Shown one piece after another: positions 52,511 to 59,195 of a stretch of DNA of 64,000 nt. This DNA is from Streptosporangium sandarakinum. Lineage in GTDB: Bacteria; Actinomycetota; Actinomycetes; Streptosporangiales; Streptosporangiaceae. The notes under the pieces were generated by a model. The model saw nothing but the letters and a program-made list of their open reading frames with translations. It made no database searches and was not told the DNA's origin. Position 1 is the stretch's first letter; each line of letters opens with the position of its first letter. The stretch lies in the NCBI RefSeq assembly GCF_013409935.1, contig NZ_JACCCO010000001.1, positions 2,728,001 to 2,792,000 of the forward strand, written 5' to 3'. The translations under genes and the position numbers were made by a program.

Positions 52511-52757
52511 GCTGAGGGGCCACGGTGCTTCCGGGCAGCGGAGTCATCGGCCGCCTCTCCATGGCCACCGCCGAAAAAGCAAAGCCTTACTCGACAGCCT
52601 CACCAACGGCTTCAGCGAGGTGCTCAACCTCTTCACGAAGCGCTGTGAATGAGCCGGATGACGTCACCCCTCACGAGGCAAAGAGCGACGTGAAGACCGT
52701 GAGGGTCTACGGGAATGTGGCCTTCACCCTTGGTGTGGCACTGGCCCTCTTGTTCCT
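52511..52757. other. Probable gene debris after the response regulator
   Basis: A plus-strand frame includes KSDVKTVRVYGNVAFTLGVA followed by a hydrophobic stretch, and reads into the start of the opposite GNAT fragment. Too short and unlike any family I know. Confidence 0.35.
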
Positions 52758-53110
52758 TCAGCCGTGCCACTGCTCCGCGAGCAGTCCGTAGATCAGAGTG
52801 TCGGCCCACTCGCCTTTCATCCAGTAGTCCCGGCGCAGGTGTGCCTCCTTGACCATGCCCACACGTTGGCACAGTCGCGCCGATGCCTCGTTCCGCGCAT
52901 CGAGTCGAGCAATGACCCGGTGCATGCCGCAGCGCTCGAAGGCCACGCCGATGAGGGCTCGAACCGCCTCTGTGGCAAACCCGCGGCCCGACATCGATGG
53001 ATGGAAAATCCAGCCCATCTCACCCCGAGACGGCGTCTCGTCGGCCGGCCACAGAACAACATCGCCGACGATGACCAGGTTCTGGTGTCCGGCGGTCTCC
53101 CGGTCGGCGG
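52758..53110 (-). pseudogene. GNAT acetyltransferase lacking its N-terminus (segment C)
   Basis: Minus-strand frame: HQNLVIVGDVVLWPADETPS, EMGWIFHPSMSGRGFATEAV, RALIGVAFERCGMHRVIARL, NEASARLCQRVGMVKEAHLR, ending RDYWMKGEWADTLIYGLLAE. This is a RimJ/RimL-type GNAT from strand 4 to the C-terminus, with the acetyl-CoA loop (GRGFATEA). Upstream of about TADRETAGH, near 53110, the sequence changes to an unrelated plus-strand HTH remnant, so the first third is missing. A start at ATG 53016-53018 would give only 86 residues. Confidence 0.72.
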
Positions 53111-53170
53111 TGTACGGCTATCCGGACCGTCCCACACTGCTCAAGCTCTGCGACTACGCCCAAGCCCTCG
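53100..53170 (+). pseudogene. Possible XRE-type HTH gene fragment (segment C)
   Basis: Plus-strand VYGYPDRPTLLKLCDYAQAL and DAEL resembles the last helix of XRE-type HTH domains (P.L..L..YA.AL...L). It has no start or intact upstream part. The remainder to 53541 shows no gene. Confidence 0.4.
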
Positions 53171-53541
53171 ACGCCGAGCTCCGAGGAGACGACGGCGAGG
53201 ACCACCCCGGAGTAAAACCAAGCGCGCCTCCCCGCTCCCTCCATGAGCGAGGGCCTCGCCTCCGGAACCATTGCCGCGATCATAAGACGAGGTCGCGACT
53301 GGCTGAGGTAGAAGTCTTCTCGTCCCGTCTTCATCGACAAGAGGGAGCACCGGGTGACCGTTCGCGCATGGAAGCGACCTTCAGGATGACTCGTCACGTC
53401 AGCGGATCAGGCCCGGGAGAAGTGTGCGCGTCCGCGCATGATCCGAATCCCGTCACCGACTCCACGCCAGGAGACCGACGGCTTCCGGTCGGTCGGGTAA
53501 CCCACGTGCTCAAGCGCACGACCTGATGCCACACTGTCGCG
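53171..53541. other. Stretch without a supported gene (segment C)
   Basis: No coding frame is convincing on either strand. Around 53441-53465, AATCCCGTCACCGACTCCAC resembles the end of the tRNA-Gly att core with several changes; it could be a decayed fifth att copy, but the match is too weak to call. Confidence 0.4.
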
Positions 53542-54150
53542 GTGTCCCGAGCCGACCTCAGCGAGACCGAATACCTTCGTCACATCGAGCACCTGGCGCG
53601 CGCCATTGTCGACGCGGCGGACGGCGAAGGGTGGCTCGCTCTCACCGGTGTCTCCGATGAAGTCACTCCCCTTCAGCGAGCAGTGATCGAAACGGCCCGT
53701 CAACTCCGTCACCATCACTTCGACGGGGACGGCTGCCTCGGCGGAGAGCTTCCGCTCATGAAACTCGCCGGAGTCATCGTCCTCCGACCGCATACCGTCC
53801 CCGCCGATATGAAAGAGAGCTACATCGAGATCTGCACCCGCCTGGGAGTCGAAGCCCGGCCCGAAGGATGGGCGATCTGGAACACCTGGGCCATGGACGG
53901 CCAGCCCATCTCGCTCGTCCTGGTCGACTCCAGCGGCACCGAAGGACTGCTCACGAACTGGTCACGCGGCATCGAGGCCTACCCGATCACCCCGCTGCCG
54001 GCTCAAGTGGTCCTGACCCTGCAAGGGTGGGTCACCCCTATGACCCTGTCTCCAGCCGGTACCCGGAGACTGGGGGCGACCCGACCCACCTACCGAACGC
54101 TCCCCATGAACCCCGATGCCTCCGGCGGGAGCGCTTCACCTGCGGGATGA
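53542..54150 (+). CDS. Hypothetical protein of about 202 residues (segment C)
   Basis: From GTG 53542. DLSETEYLRHIEHLARAIVD, QRAVIETARQLRHHHFDGDG and GWAIWNTWAMDGQPISLVLV. No family recognised, no signal or membrane helix; codon use is ordinary for the region up to about residue 165. The last 35 residues are Pro/Thr/Ser-rich and may be read-through into non-coding element DNA. It lies at the right end of segment C, before the arm repeats. Confidence 0.5.
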   Translation: MSRADLSETEYLRHIEHLARAIVDAADGEGWLALTGVSDEVTPLQRAVIETARQLRHHHFDGDGCLGGELPLMKLAGVIVLRPHTVPADMKESYIEICTRLGVEARPEGWAIWNTWAMDGQPISLVLVDSSGTEGLLTNWSRGIEAYPITPLPAQVVLTLQGWVTPMTLSPAGTRRLGATRPTYRTLPMNPDASGGSASPAG

Positions 54151-54214
54151 TCGAACGACTCCGGGCCATCACCGCCGGGTCCATCGTCAAGCCGATCTGG
54201 AGCCTTGATCGCCG

Positions 54215-54236
54215 TGCCATCAGCGTGCCATCAACC
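54215..54236. repeat. Arm-type repeat pair, right end of segment C
   Basis: GTGCCATCAGC then GTGCCATCAAC, period 11, 82 bases before att copy 4, nearly the same distance as at segment B (84 bases). Confidence 0.65.
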
Positions 54237-54318
54237 AGGGTGGCGAGGGGGCGGCCACGGTCACTCATGACCGGCCGAACGCCCAGCTCAGACGCTCTAC
54301 GAGGCGCGATCGACGTAC

Positions 54319-54362
54319 TTCCCACGCCGACAGCGCGGGTTCGGTTCCCGTCACCCGCTCCA
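54319..54362. other. att copy 4 (diverged), outer boundary of the accretion zone
   Basis: TTCCCACGCCGACAGCGCGG followed by GTTCGGTTCCCGTCACCCGC and TCCA: the same 44-base core with four or five substitutions. As the farthest and most changed copy, it is best read as the oldest insertion boundary; chromosome resumes after 54362. Confidence 0.78.
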
Positions 54363-54440
54363 TACGGAGGTCGGGTCCCCATCGCCTGTCCGCGATGAAC
54401 GCCCGCGCCGTTCGGGAGCGCGCTTCACCGGCTCGTGTCA

Positions 54441-55388
54441 TCACGGCGTGTCGCCGGCGTGGCCGGTGCGGTCGATCTCGTCGATGAAGGCGAGGACCCG
54501 GGCGTTGACGCGCTCGGGGAACTCGCCGTTGATGGCGTGGGAGGCGTCCGGCCACAGTTCGACGACGCCACGGGCGAGCAGGCGGTGGGCGCGCAGGGTG
54601 GCCTTGCGCGGATCGTGGATGATGCTGCGCCCGGCGATCAGGGCGAGTACCGGCACGTCGACTCCGGCCACCTGGTCGTCCGTGGGGTACGTCGGAGGCG
54701 GCAGGAAGGCGGTGAAGTCCCGCATCCCGGCCGATATCAGGTTGGCGACGGGTTCGTCCTCGGAGGCGTCGGCTCCGCCGGAGATCCAGCTCAGCAGCCC
54801 CCGGCGCCACGACTCGGGGAAGAACGGCACCACCGATCCCAGCGAGACGACGACGACCTTCCAGGTCAACCGGCCGAAAAGGCTGGCCGGATCGAGCAGG
54901 CTCACCGAGGCGACCTTCTCCGGAGCGTGCAGGGCGAGGTGAAAAGCGCTCCACCCGCCGATGGACACTCCGACGAGGTGCACCCGGTCGTGGCCGAGCC
55001 GGGCCAGCAGCTCCGCCAGCCAGTCGGCCTGGTCGGCCGCGCTCGTGAACGCCCGGGTCTGTACCGACAGGCCGGGCTCGCCGAGCAGGTCGACCGTGTA
55101 AACCGGCCGGTGGCCCGTGAGGCCGGCCAGGTTCGCCTCCCACATCGGGGTGGACGCGGTGCGTCCCGGCAGCAGGAGAAGCGGTACGCCGTCGCCGGTG
55201 CCGAAACGATAGATCCGGACGGTCCCGAAGCGGGTCGCCACGTCCTGGATCTGATCGGGTTCGGGAAGCCGGGCCATGGCCTGGTCGTAGGCGTTCCGGT
55301 AGCGCGCGAAGGCGGACGCGTCACGGAAGTGGCCGAGCCGCCGCGGGCGGAACGCGGCTCCGATGTTGGGTTCCACGAGGTCGTTCAC
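54441..55388 (-). CDS. Alpha/beta hydrolase
   Basis: A 315-residue protein from GTG 55386-55388 (GGAGG nine bases upstream). Alpha/beta-hydrolase pattern: PLLLLPGRTASTPMWEANLA (oxyanion region), HLVGVSIGGWSAFHLALHAP (nucleophile Ser in GxSxG), VPVLALIAGRSIIHD and LWPDASHAINGEFPERV (catalytic His). An N-terminal extension RRLGHFRDASAFARYRNAYD is shared by a group of TetR-linked hydrolases. It is divergent from the TetR gene across 89 bases that hold its operator, so it is very probably that repressor's target. Confidence 0.88.
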   Translation of the reverse strand: MNDLVEPNIGAAFRPRRLGHFRDASAFARYRNAYDQAMARLPEPDQIQDVATRFGTVRIYRFGTGDGVPLLLLPGRTASTPMWEANLAGLTGHRPVYTVDLLGEPGLSVQTRAFTSAADQADWLAELLARLGHDRVHLVGVSIGGWSAFHLALHAPEKVASVSLLDPASLFGRLTWKVVVVSLGSVVPFFPESWRRGLLSWISGGADASEDEPVANLISAGMRDFTAFLPPPTYPTDDQVAGVDVPVLALIAGRSIIHDPRKATLRAHRLLARGVVELWPDASHAINGEFPERVNARVLAFIDEIDRTGHAGDTP

Positions 55389-55410
55389 GTACGGGATCCT
55401 CCGTTCGCCT

Positions 55411-55457
55411 TTTGCAATACGATCGCATCGCATCAATATCACGATACACTCGTATCG
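55411..55457. promoter_or_regulatory. Palindromic operator region of the TetR regulator
   Basis: CGATAC-ACTC-GTATCG (55442-55457) is a perfect 6-4-6 palindrome. In addition TTTGCAATACGA (55411-55422) is the inverted repeat, with one mismatch, of TCGTATCGCAAA (55450-55461). The region is A/T-rich and lies between divergent starts, as expected for dual repression. Confidence 0.65.
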
Positions 55458-55477
55458 CAAAGAGAGGAGGCCGGGCC

Positions 55478-56065
55478 GTGCCGAAGCAGGTGGACCACGC
55501 GGCGCGGCGGGCGGAGATCGCCCATGCCGCCCTCAGACTGTGCGCCCGGGACGGCCTGGCCGGTGTGAGCATCGGGCGGGTCGCCCAGGAGGCCGGCGTC
55601 TCCAAAGGGCTCGTGCAGCACTATTTCGCGGCGAAGGCCGACCTGCTGCGCGCGAGCGCACATCTACTCAGGCAGGAAATCGAGCACCATGTCCGCGCGG
55701 CGCTGCAGGACGCCGACAGCCCGGCCGACACGCTGCGGCGCACGTTGCTCGCCATCGTCGAGCTGGGCGTGCGCGCTCCCGTACTCCTGCTCGCCGGGCA
55801 CGCGTTCCTGGCCATATCCGTCGCCGACCCTGAGGTACGCGGGCTGTACCGCGCGGGCGGCGATGCGGTCCATCGCGAGATCACCGCGCTCGTGGCCGCC
55901 ACCGCTTCGGGACCCGGCGTCGATGCCGGCGCCGAGGCCCACGTGCTTCTCGGGCTCGCGCGCGGCCTGGCCGACGGCGTGCTGGTCGGGGAACTGGGCG
56001 TCGCGGAGGCGGTCGCGGTCCTCGACCACCAGCTCGGCCGGATCGGCTTGCCTGCGGACTCGTGA
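55478..56065 (+). CDS. TetR family repressor
   Basis: A 195-residue protein from GTG 55478 (GAGAGGAGG upstream). HTH: RAEIAHAALRLCARDGLAGV, SIGRVAQEAGVSKGLVQHYF. The C-terminal ligand domain is helical (LRRTLLAIVELGVRAPVLLL, AEAHVLLGLARGLADGVLVG), of the BetI-like C-terminal type. It binds the palindrome between itself and the hydrolase gene; the inducer is unknown. Confidence 0.9.
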   Translation: MPKQVDHAARRAEIAHAALRLCARDGLAGVSIGRVAQEAGVSKGLVQHYFAAKADLLRASAHLLRQEIEHHVRAALQDADSPADTLRRTLLAIVELGVRAPVLLLAGHAFLAISVADPEVRGLYRAGGDAVHREITALVAATASGPGVDAGAEAHVLLGLARGLADGVLVGELGVAEAVAVLDHQLGRIGLPADS

Positions 56066-56277
56066 TGGGAAGGCGGATCCCCGAAACAGGTCGACGGCGA
56101 CGGGGGAGGCTCCGGTGGTCGCCCGCCGGCGCTCCCGGGCGGACTCGACGCGCCTGAAAACCGTCACCGGGGCGACGGCCGGGCTCCTGCACCCTGCCCG
56201 GTGGATCTCTCGAACGGTCGCGGGTCCCGCCGCGACCGGCTCACTCGGGCGGAGCGATGGCAGGTAGGGTCTTCGCC

Positions 56278-56781
56278 ATGTTCGAAGCCAGAGACGTCAT
56301 CGAAGTCATCGGGCTGCTCCGCGATGGTGGATGCAGGGTCTGGGTCGGAGGCGGCTGGGGCATCGACGCGCTCGTGGGCGAGGTCACCCGCCCCCATCGG
56401 GACCTGGACCTGATGCACGACGCCACCCAGGAGCCCACCCTGATCGAAATCCTGGAGAACACCGGTTTCGCCGAAAGGCACGACATCGTCCCCGGACGGC
56501 CTGCCCGGTTCGTCATGCGCCATCCCGACGGGCGGGAGCTCGATCTGCACCCGCTGACCTTCCAGCCCGACGGCTCCGCCGTGCAGCCGGCCAACGACCG
56601 GGGGGACGTCTTCCCCTACCCCGCGAACGCCTTCGCCACCGGCACGATCCTCGGCACGAGCATCGCCTGTCTGTCGGTCAGGCAGCAGGTCCACTTCCAC
56701 CAGGGTTACGAGCCGACCGACCGGGACCGGCACGACATGGCACAGCTGCGCAGGATCTACGGCATCGCCACCCACTTCTGA
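56278..56781 (+). CDS. Nucleotidyltransferase resembling lincosamide/aminoglycoside-modifying enzymes
   Basis: A 167-residue protein from ATG 56278 (AGGTAGGG upstream; ATG 56257 is an alternative). CRVWVGGGWGIDALVGEVTR and PHRDLDLMHD form the GG.G.D...G...R.H.DLDL motif with the metal-binding Asp pair. Then PDGRELDLHPLTFQ and a C-terminal HFHQGYEPTDRDRHDMAQLR, the layout of ANT(2'')/LinA-type enzymes, which adenylylate drugs. Substrate not predictable; a housekeeping or resistance role are both possible. Confidence 0.78.
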   Translation: MFEARDVIEVIGLLRDGGCRVWVGGGWGIDALVGEVTRPHRDLDLMHDATQEPTLIEILENTGFAERHDIVPGRPARFVMRHPDGRELDLHPLTFQPDGSAVQPANDRGDVFPYPANAFATGTILGTSIACLSVRQQVHFHQGYEPTDRDRHDMAQLRRIYGIATHF

Positions 56782-56897
56782 TACGGGCGGTGCGGGCGAG
56801 CACCTCCCGGCGAGGGCCGGCCCGGCCTCCGACCGGCTCCGGGCCCCAACGGGATCCGCCGGCCGCGAGACGTTCCGGGACCGTCTGCCGCCATGGC

Positions 56898-57800
56898 TCA
56901 TGCCACCAGGACCGCTCTCCCGAGTGCGTGCCCGACGGCCGTCTCGTTGAACGCCCGGACGGTCGCCGTCTCCGCCGCCTTCACCCAGGCCAGGCCGAGT
57001 ATCGAGGGAGGCAATCCCGTGACGGGGATGAAACTGACGTCCGGGCGCCTGTGGTAGGCCGCCGTGGGGGTGCAGAGCAACATGCCACCCCGGTTGAGCG
57101 CCACCTGGGTCAGGCCCTCCTGACTGGTGGTCACCGTACCGGCCCTGGGAATGGGACGGCCGGAGGGGGTGGCGGACGGTGCCGTACGCTCGCGCCACGC
57201 GCGCGGAGCCGGGCCGTCCAGTCCGATCAGGGAAACGCCGGCCAACTCCTCCGCGCTGATGCTCGAACGGGCGGCCAACGGATGGCGCGAGGACACGCCC
57301 AGCCGGTACGAGACCCGGTTCAACCCTTCGCCCGTCGCCAGGTCGGGCTCGTCCACCGGGAGCAGCGTGAACGCGATGTCCACCTGCCCGGCCCGCAGCT
57401 TCCCGAAGGGGTCGGAGAGCGGGATCTCCACGAGCTCTGTCAGGCATCCCGGGTACCGGCGCTCGAAGGCGCACACGCTGCCGGTGACGACCTGCGTGGG
57501 CGTGGCCAGGAAGCCGATCCGGATCACGCCCGTCACCTCGCGGGCGTCCGCCTTGGCCCGGCTGACCGCGTTCGCGAGGCCGTCGTAGGAGGGGCGCAGG
57601 TCGGCCAGGAACCGTTCGCCCAAGGGCGTGAGGCTCACGTGCCTACTGGTCCGCTGGAAGAGCCGGCCGCCGATCCTGTCCTCCAGTGAGCGGATGAGCT
57701 GGCTCACCCGGCCGGGTGACAGGTAGAGGCGCTCGGCCGTACGCGCGAAGTGCAGTTCCTCACCGAGCACGATGAAGCACTCCAGTTCCCTGAACTCCAT
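56898..57800 (-). CDS. LysR family transcriptional regulator
   Basis: A 300-residue protein from ATG 57798-57800 (GGAGGCGGGG upstream). HTH: ECFIVLGEELHFARTAERLY, LSPGRVSQLIRSLEDRIGGR, LFQRTSRHVSLTPLGERF. The substrate-binding domain begins VIRIGFLATPTQVVTGSVCA. Divergent from the MFS efflux gene with a LysR-type box between them, so it very likely controls that transporter. Confidence 0.92.
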   Translation of the reverse strand: MEFRELECFIVLGEELHFARTAERLYLSPGRVSQLIRSLEDRIGGRLFQRTSRHVSLTPLGERFLADLRPSYDGLANAVSRAKADAREVTGVIRIGFLATPTQVVTGSVCAFERRYPGCLTELVEIPLSDPFGKLRAGQVDIAFTLLPVDEPDLATGEGLNRVSYRLGVSSRHPLAARSSISAEELAGVSLIGLDGPAPRAWRERTAPSATPSGRPIPRAGTVTTSQEGLTQVALNRGGMLLCTPTAAYHRRPDVSFIPVTGLPPSILGLAWVKAAETATVRAFNETAVGHALGRAVLVA

Positions 57801-57819
57801 CCCCGCCTCCGCCTGGTCG

Positions 57820-57834
57820 TTTAGTCCACCTAAA
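57820..57834. promoter_or_regulatory. LysR-type operator
   Basis: TTTAG-TCCAC-CTAAA, a perfect 5-5-5 palindrome in the T-N11-A form, 20 bases upstream of the LysR start and 58 bases upstream of the MFS start. Confidence 0.7.
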
Positions 57835-57891
57835 CCAAGCCTTCGGCCTTCGGCGTTGTTCCCGCCGGTGGACGGCAGAAGGCTGAACGGC

Positions 57892-59097
57892 ATGACCATG
57901 ACTGACGTCTCCACCGCCGCCCGAGCGCGCTGGCTCGCGGTTTTCTCGGTGGCGGTGGGCACCTTCACCGTCGTGACCAGCGAGATGCTGCCCGTCGGCC
58001 TGCTGACCTCGATCTCCGCCACCCTCGGCGTCTCCGACGGGACGGCCGGGCTGATGATGTCGGCGCCCGGGCTGGTCGCCGCCGTCTCCGCGCCGGTGCT
58101 GGCGATCACCGCTCGACGGCTCGACCGGCGTGTCACGTTGCTGGGGCTGATGGCGCTGCTGGCGGTGGCGAACCTGGCGGGCGCGTTCGCGCCGAACTAC
58201 CCCGTCATGCTGGCCGCCCGGGTGCTGACCGGGGTGAGCATCGGCGGGTTCTGGGCCTTCGCGGCAGGGCTCGGCCTGCGACTGGTGCCCGAGAGGTCCG
58301 TCGGCCGGGCCACATCGATCATCTTGGCCGGGGTGTCGGTGGCGTCGGTGCTGGGGGTGCCCGCGGGGACCTTCATCTCCTCGTTCGCGGGGTGGCGGAC
58401 CGCGTTCGTCTCCATGGGGGTGCTGGCCCTGGCCCTGCTCGCGCTGCTGGCCGCCGCCCTGCCGCCCCTGCCCGGCGAGTCCCGGGCGGAGGCGGCCGAA
58501 CCGGCGCCCCACGGGCCCCCCTCCCCCGCGCCGAAGAGGTCGCTCTCCCGGCTCTCCGGCCCGCTCAAGGTCGTCCTCGTCCTGACCGTCCTGATCGTGG
58601 CCGGCCACTTCGCGGCCTACACCTACGTCCGGCCGTTCCTGGAGCAGGTCTCACACGCCGGTCCCGCCTTCGTCAGCGTCGCCCTGCTCCTGTACGGCGT
58701 CGCGGGCGTGGTCGGCAACTTCGCGGCGGGCGCGTGGGCGGCCAGGAACCCCAGACCGGTCCTGGTCACACTGGCCGCGCTGATCGCGCTCTCCACGGCG
58801 GCGCTGCCTCTGGCCGGCCTGCCCCTGATCATGCTCGTGGTGTGGGGTCTGGGCTACGGCGGCGTGGGTGTGACGCTGCAGCTCTGGATCATGCGGTCGG
58901 GTGGCGGCGAAATGGGCACGGCTCTCTTCGTCGGCGCCTTCAACGTCTCCATCGCGCTCGGCTCGTTCGCCGGCGGCCGGATCGTGGACGGTGTGTCGCT
59001 CTCCGCGGTGATGTGGGTGGGAGCGACGCTCGCCGTGGTCAGCGCGGCCGTCTCGGGCATGAGCAGGACGGCCGCTTCGTCGGAGGGCCGCGTCTGA
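57892..59097 (+). CDS. MFS efflux transporter (DHA1 type, NepI/AraJ-like)
   Basis: A 401-residue, 12-segment protein from ATG 57892 (second ATG 57898). Motif: FTVVTSEMLPVGLLTSISAT at helix 1, LAITARRLDRRVTLLGLMAL as loop 2-3, AARVLTGVSIGGFWAFAAGL at helix 4, VLGVPAGTFISSFAGWRTAF (motif C region, antiporter class) and, in the second half, GAWAARNPRPVL. Likely proton-coupled exporter of a small molecule, controlled by the divergent LysR gene. Confidence 0.88.
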   Translation: MTMTDVSTAARARWLAVFSVAVGTFTVVTSEMLPVGLLTSISATLGVSDGTAGLMMSAPGLVAAVSAPVLAITARRLDRRVTLLGLMALLAVANLAGAFAPNYPVMLAARVLTGVSIGGFWAFAAGLGLRLVPERSVGRATSIILAGVSVASVLGVPAGTFISSFAGWRTAFVSMGVLALALLALLAAALPPLPGESRAEAAEPAPHGPPSPAPKRSLSRLSGPLKVVLVLTVLIVAGHFAAYTYVRPFLEQVSHAGPAFVSVALLLYGVAGVVGNFAAGAWAARNPRPVLVTLAALIALSTAALPLAGLPLIMLVVWGLGYGGVGVTLQLWIMRSGGGEMGTALFVGAFNVSIALGSFAGGRIVDGVSLSAVMWVGATLAVVSAAVSGMSRTAASSEGRV

Positions 59098-59106
59098 TCC
59101 GGGTAG

Positions 59107-59177
59107 GACCGGTGAAAGCGGCAACGGGGGGAGGGCCGCCGGGACCGGTGAAAGCGGGAACGGGGGGAGGGCCCGGT
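59107..59177. repeat. Two-copy 36-bp direct repeat upstream of the AfsR-like gene
   Basis: GACCGGTGAAAGCGG begins at 59107 and again at 59143, each followed by AACGGGGGGAGGGCC. Short direct repeats of this kind upstream of SARP genes can be regulator-binding sites; here it is only a repeat. Confidence 0.7.
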
Positions 59178-59195
59178 GAAGCCTAGACTTGCGGC

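Larger units (their letters stand above)
40590..54362. mobile_element. Accretion of at least three decayed integrative elements at tRNA-Gly
   Basis: Four direct copies of the tRNA-Gly 3' half bound three segments: A (40636-44974), B (44975-46095) and C (46096-54362). A and C each have a tyrosine-integrase C-terminal remnant on the minus strand directly next to the left att copy, as in actinomycete integrative and conjugative elements (AICE, pSAM2-like). Matching 11-bp-spaced arm repeats flank the att copies. A also keeps three small genes typical of AICE control regions. No intact integrase, excisionase, replication initiator or FtsK/SpoIIIE-like transfer gene remains, so none of the segments should move by itself. 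Confidence 0.82.

Noticed and set aside
53441..53465. Fifth att copy (AATCCCGTCACCGACTCCAC)
   Set aside because: Only the end of the core is similar, with several mismatches, and no arm repeats or terminator copy nearby.
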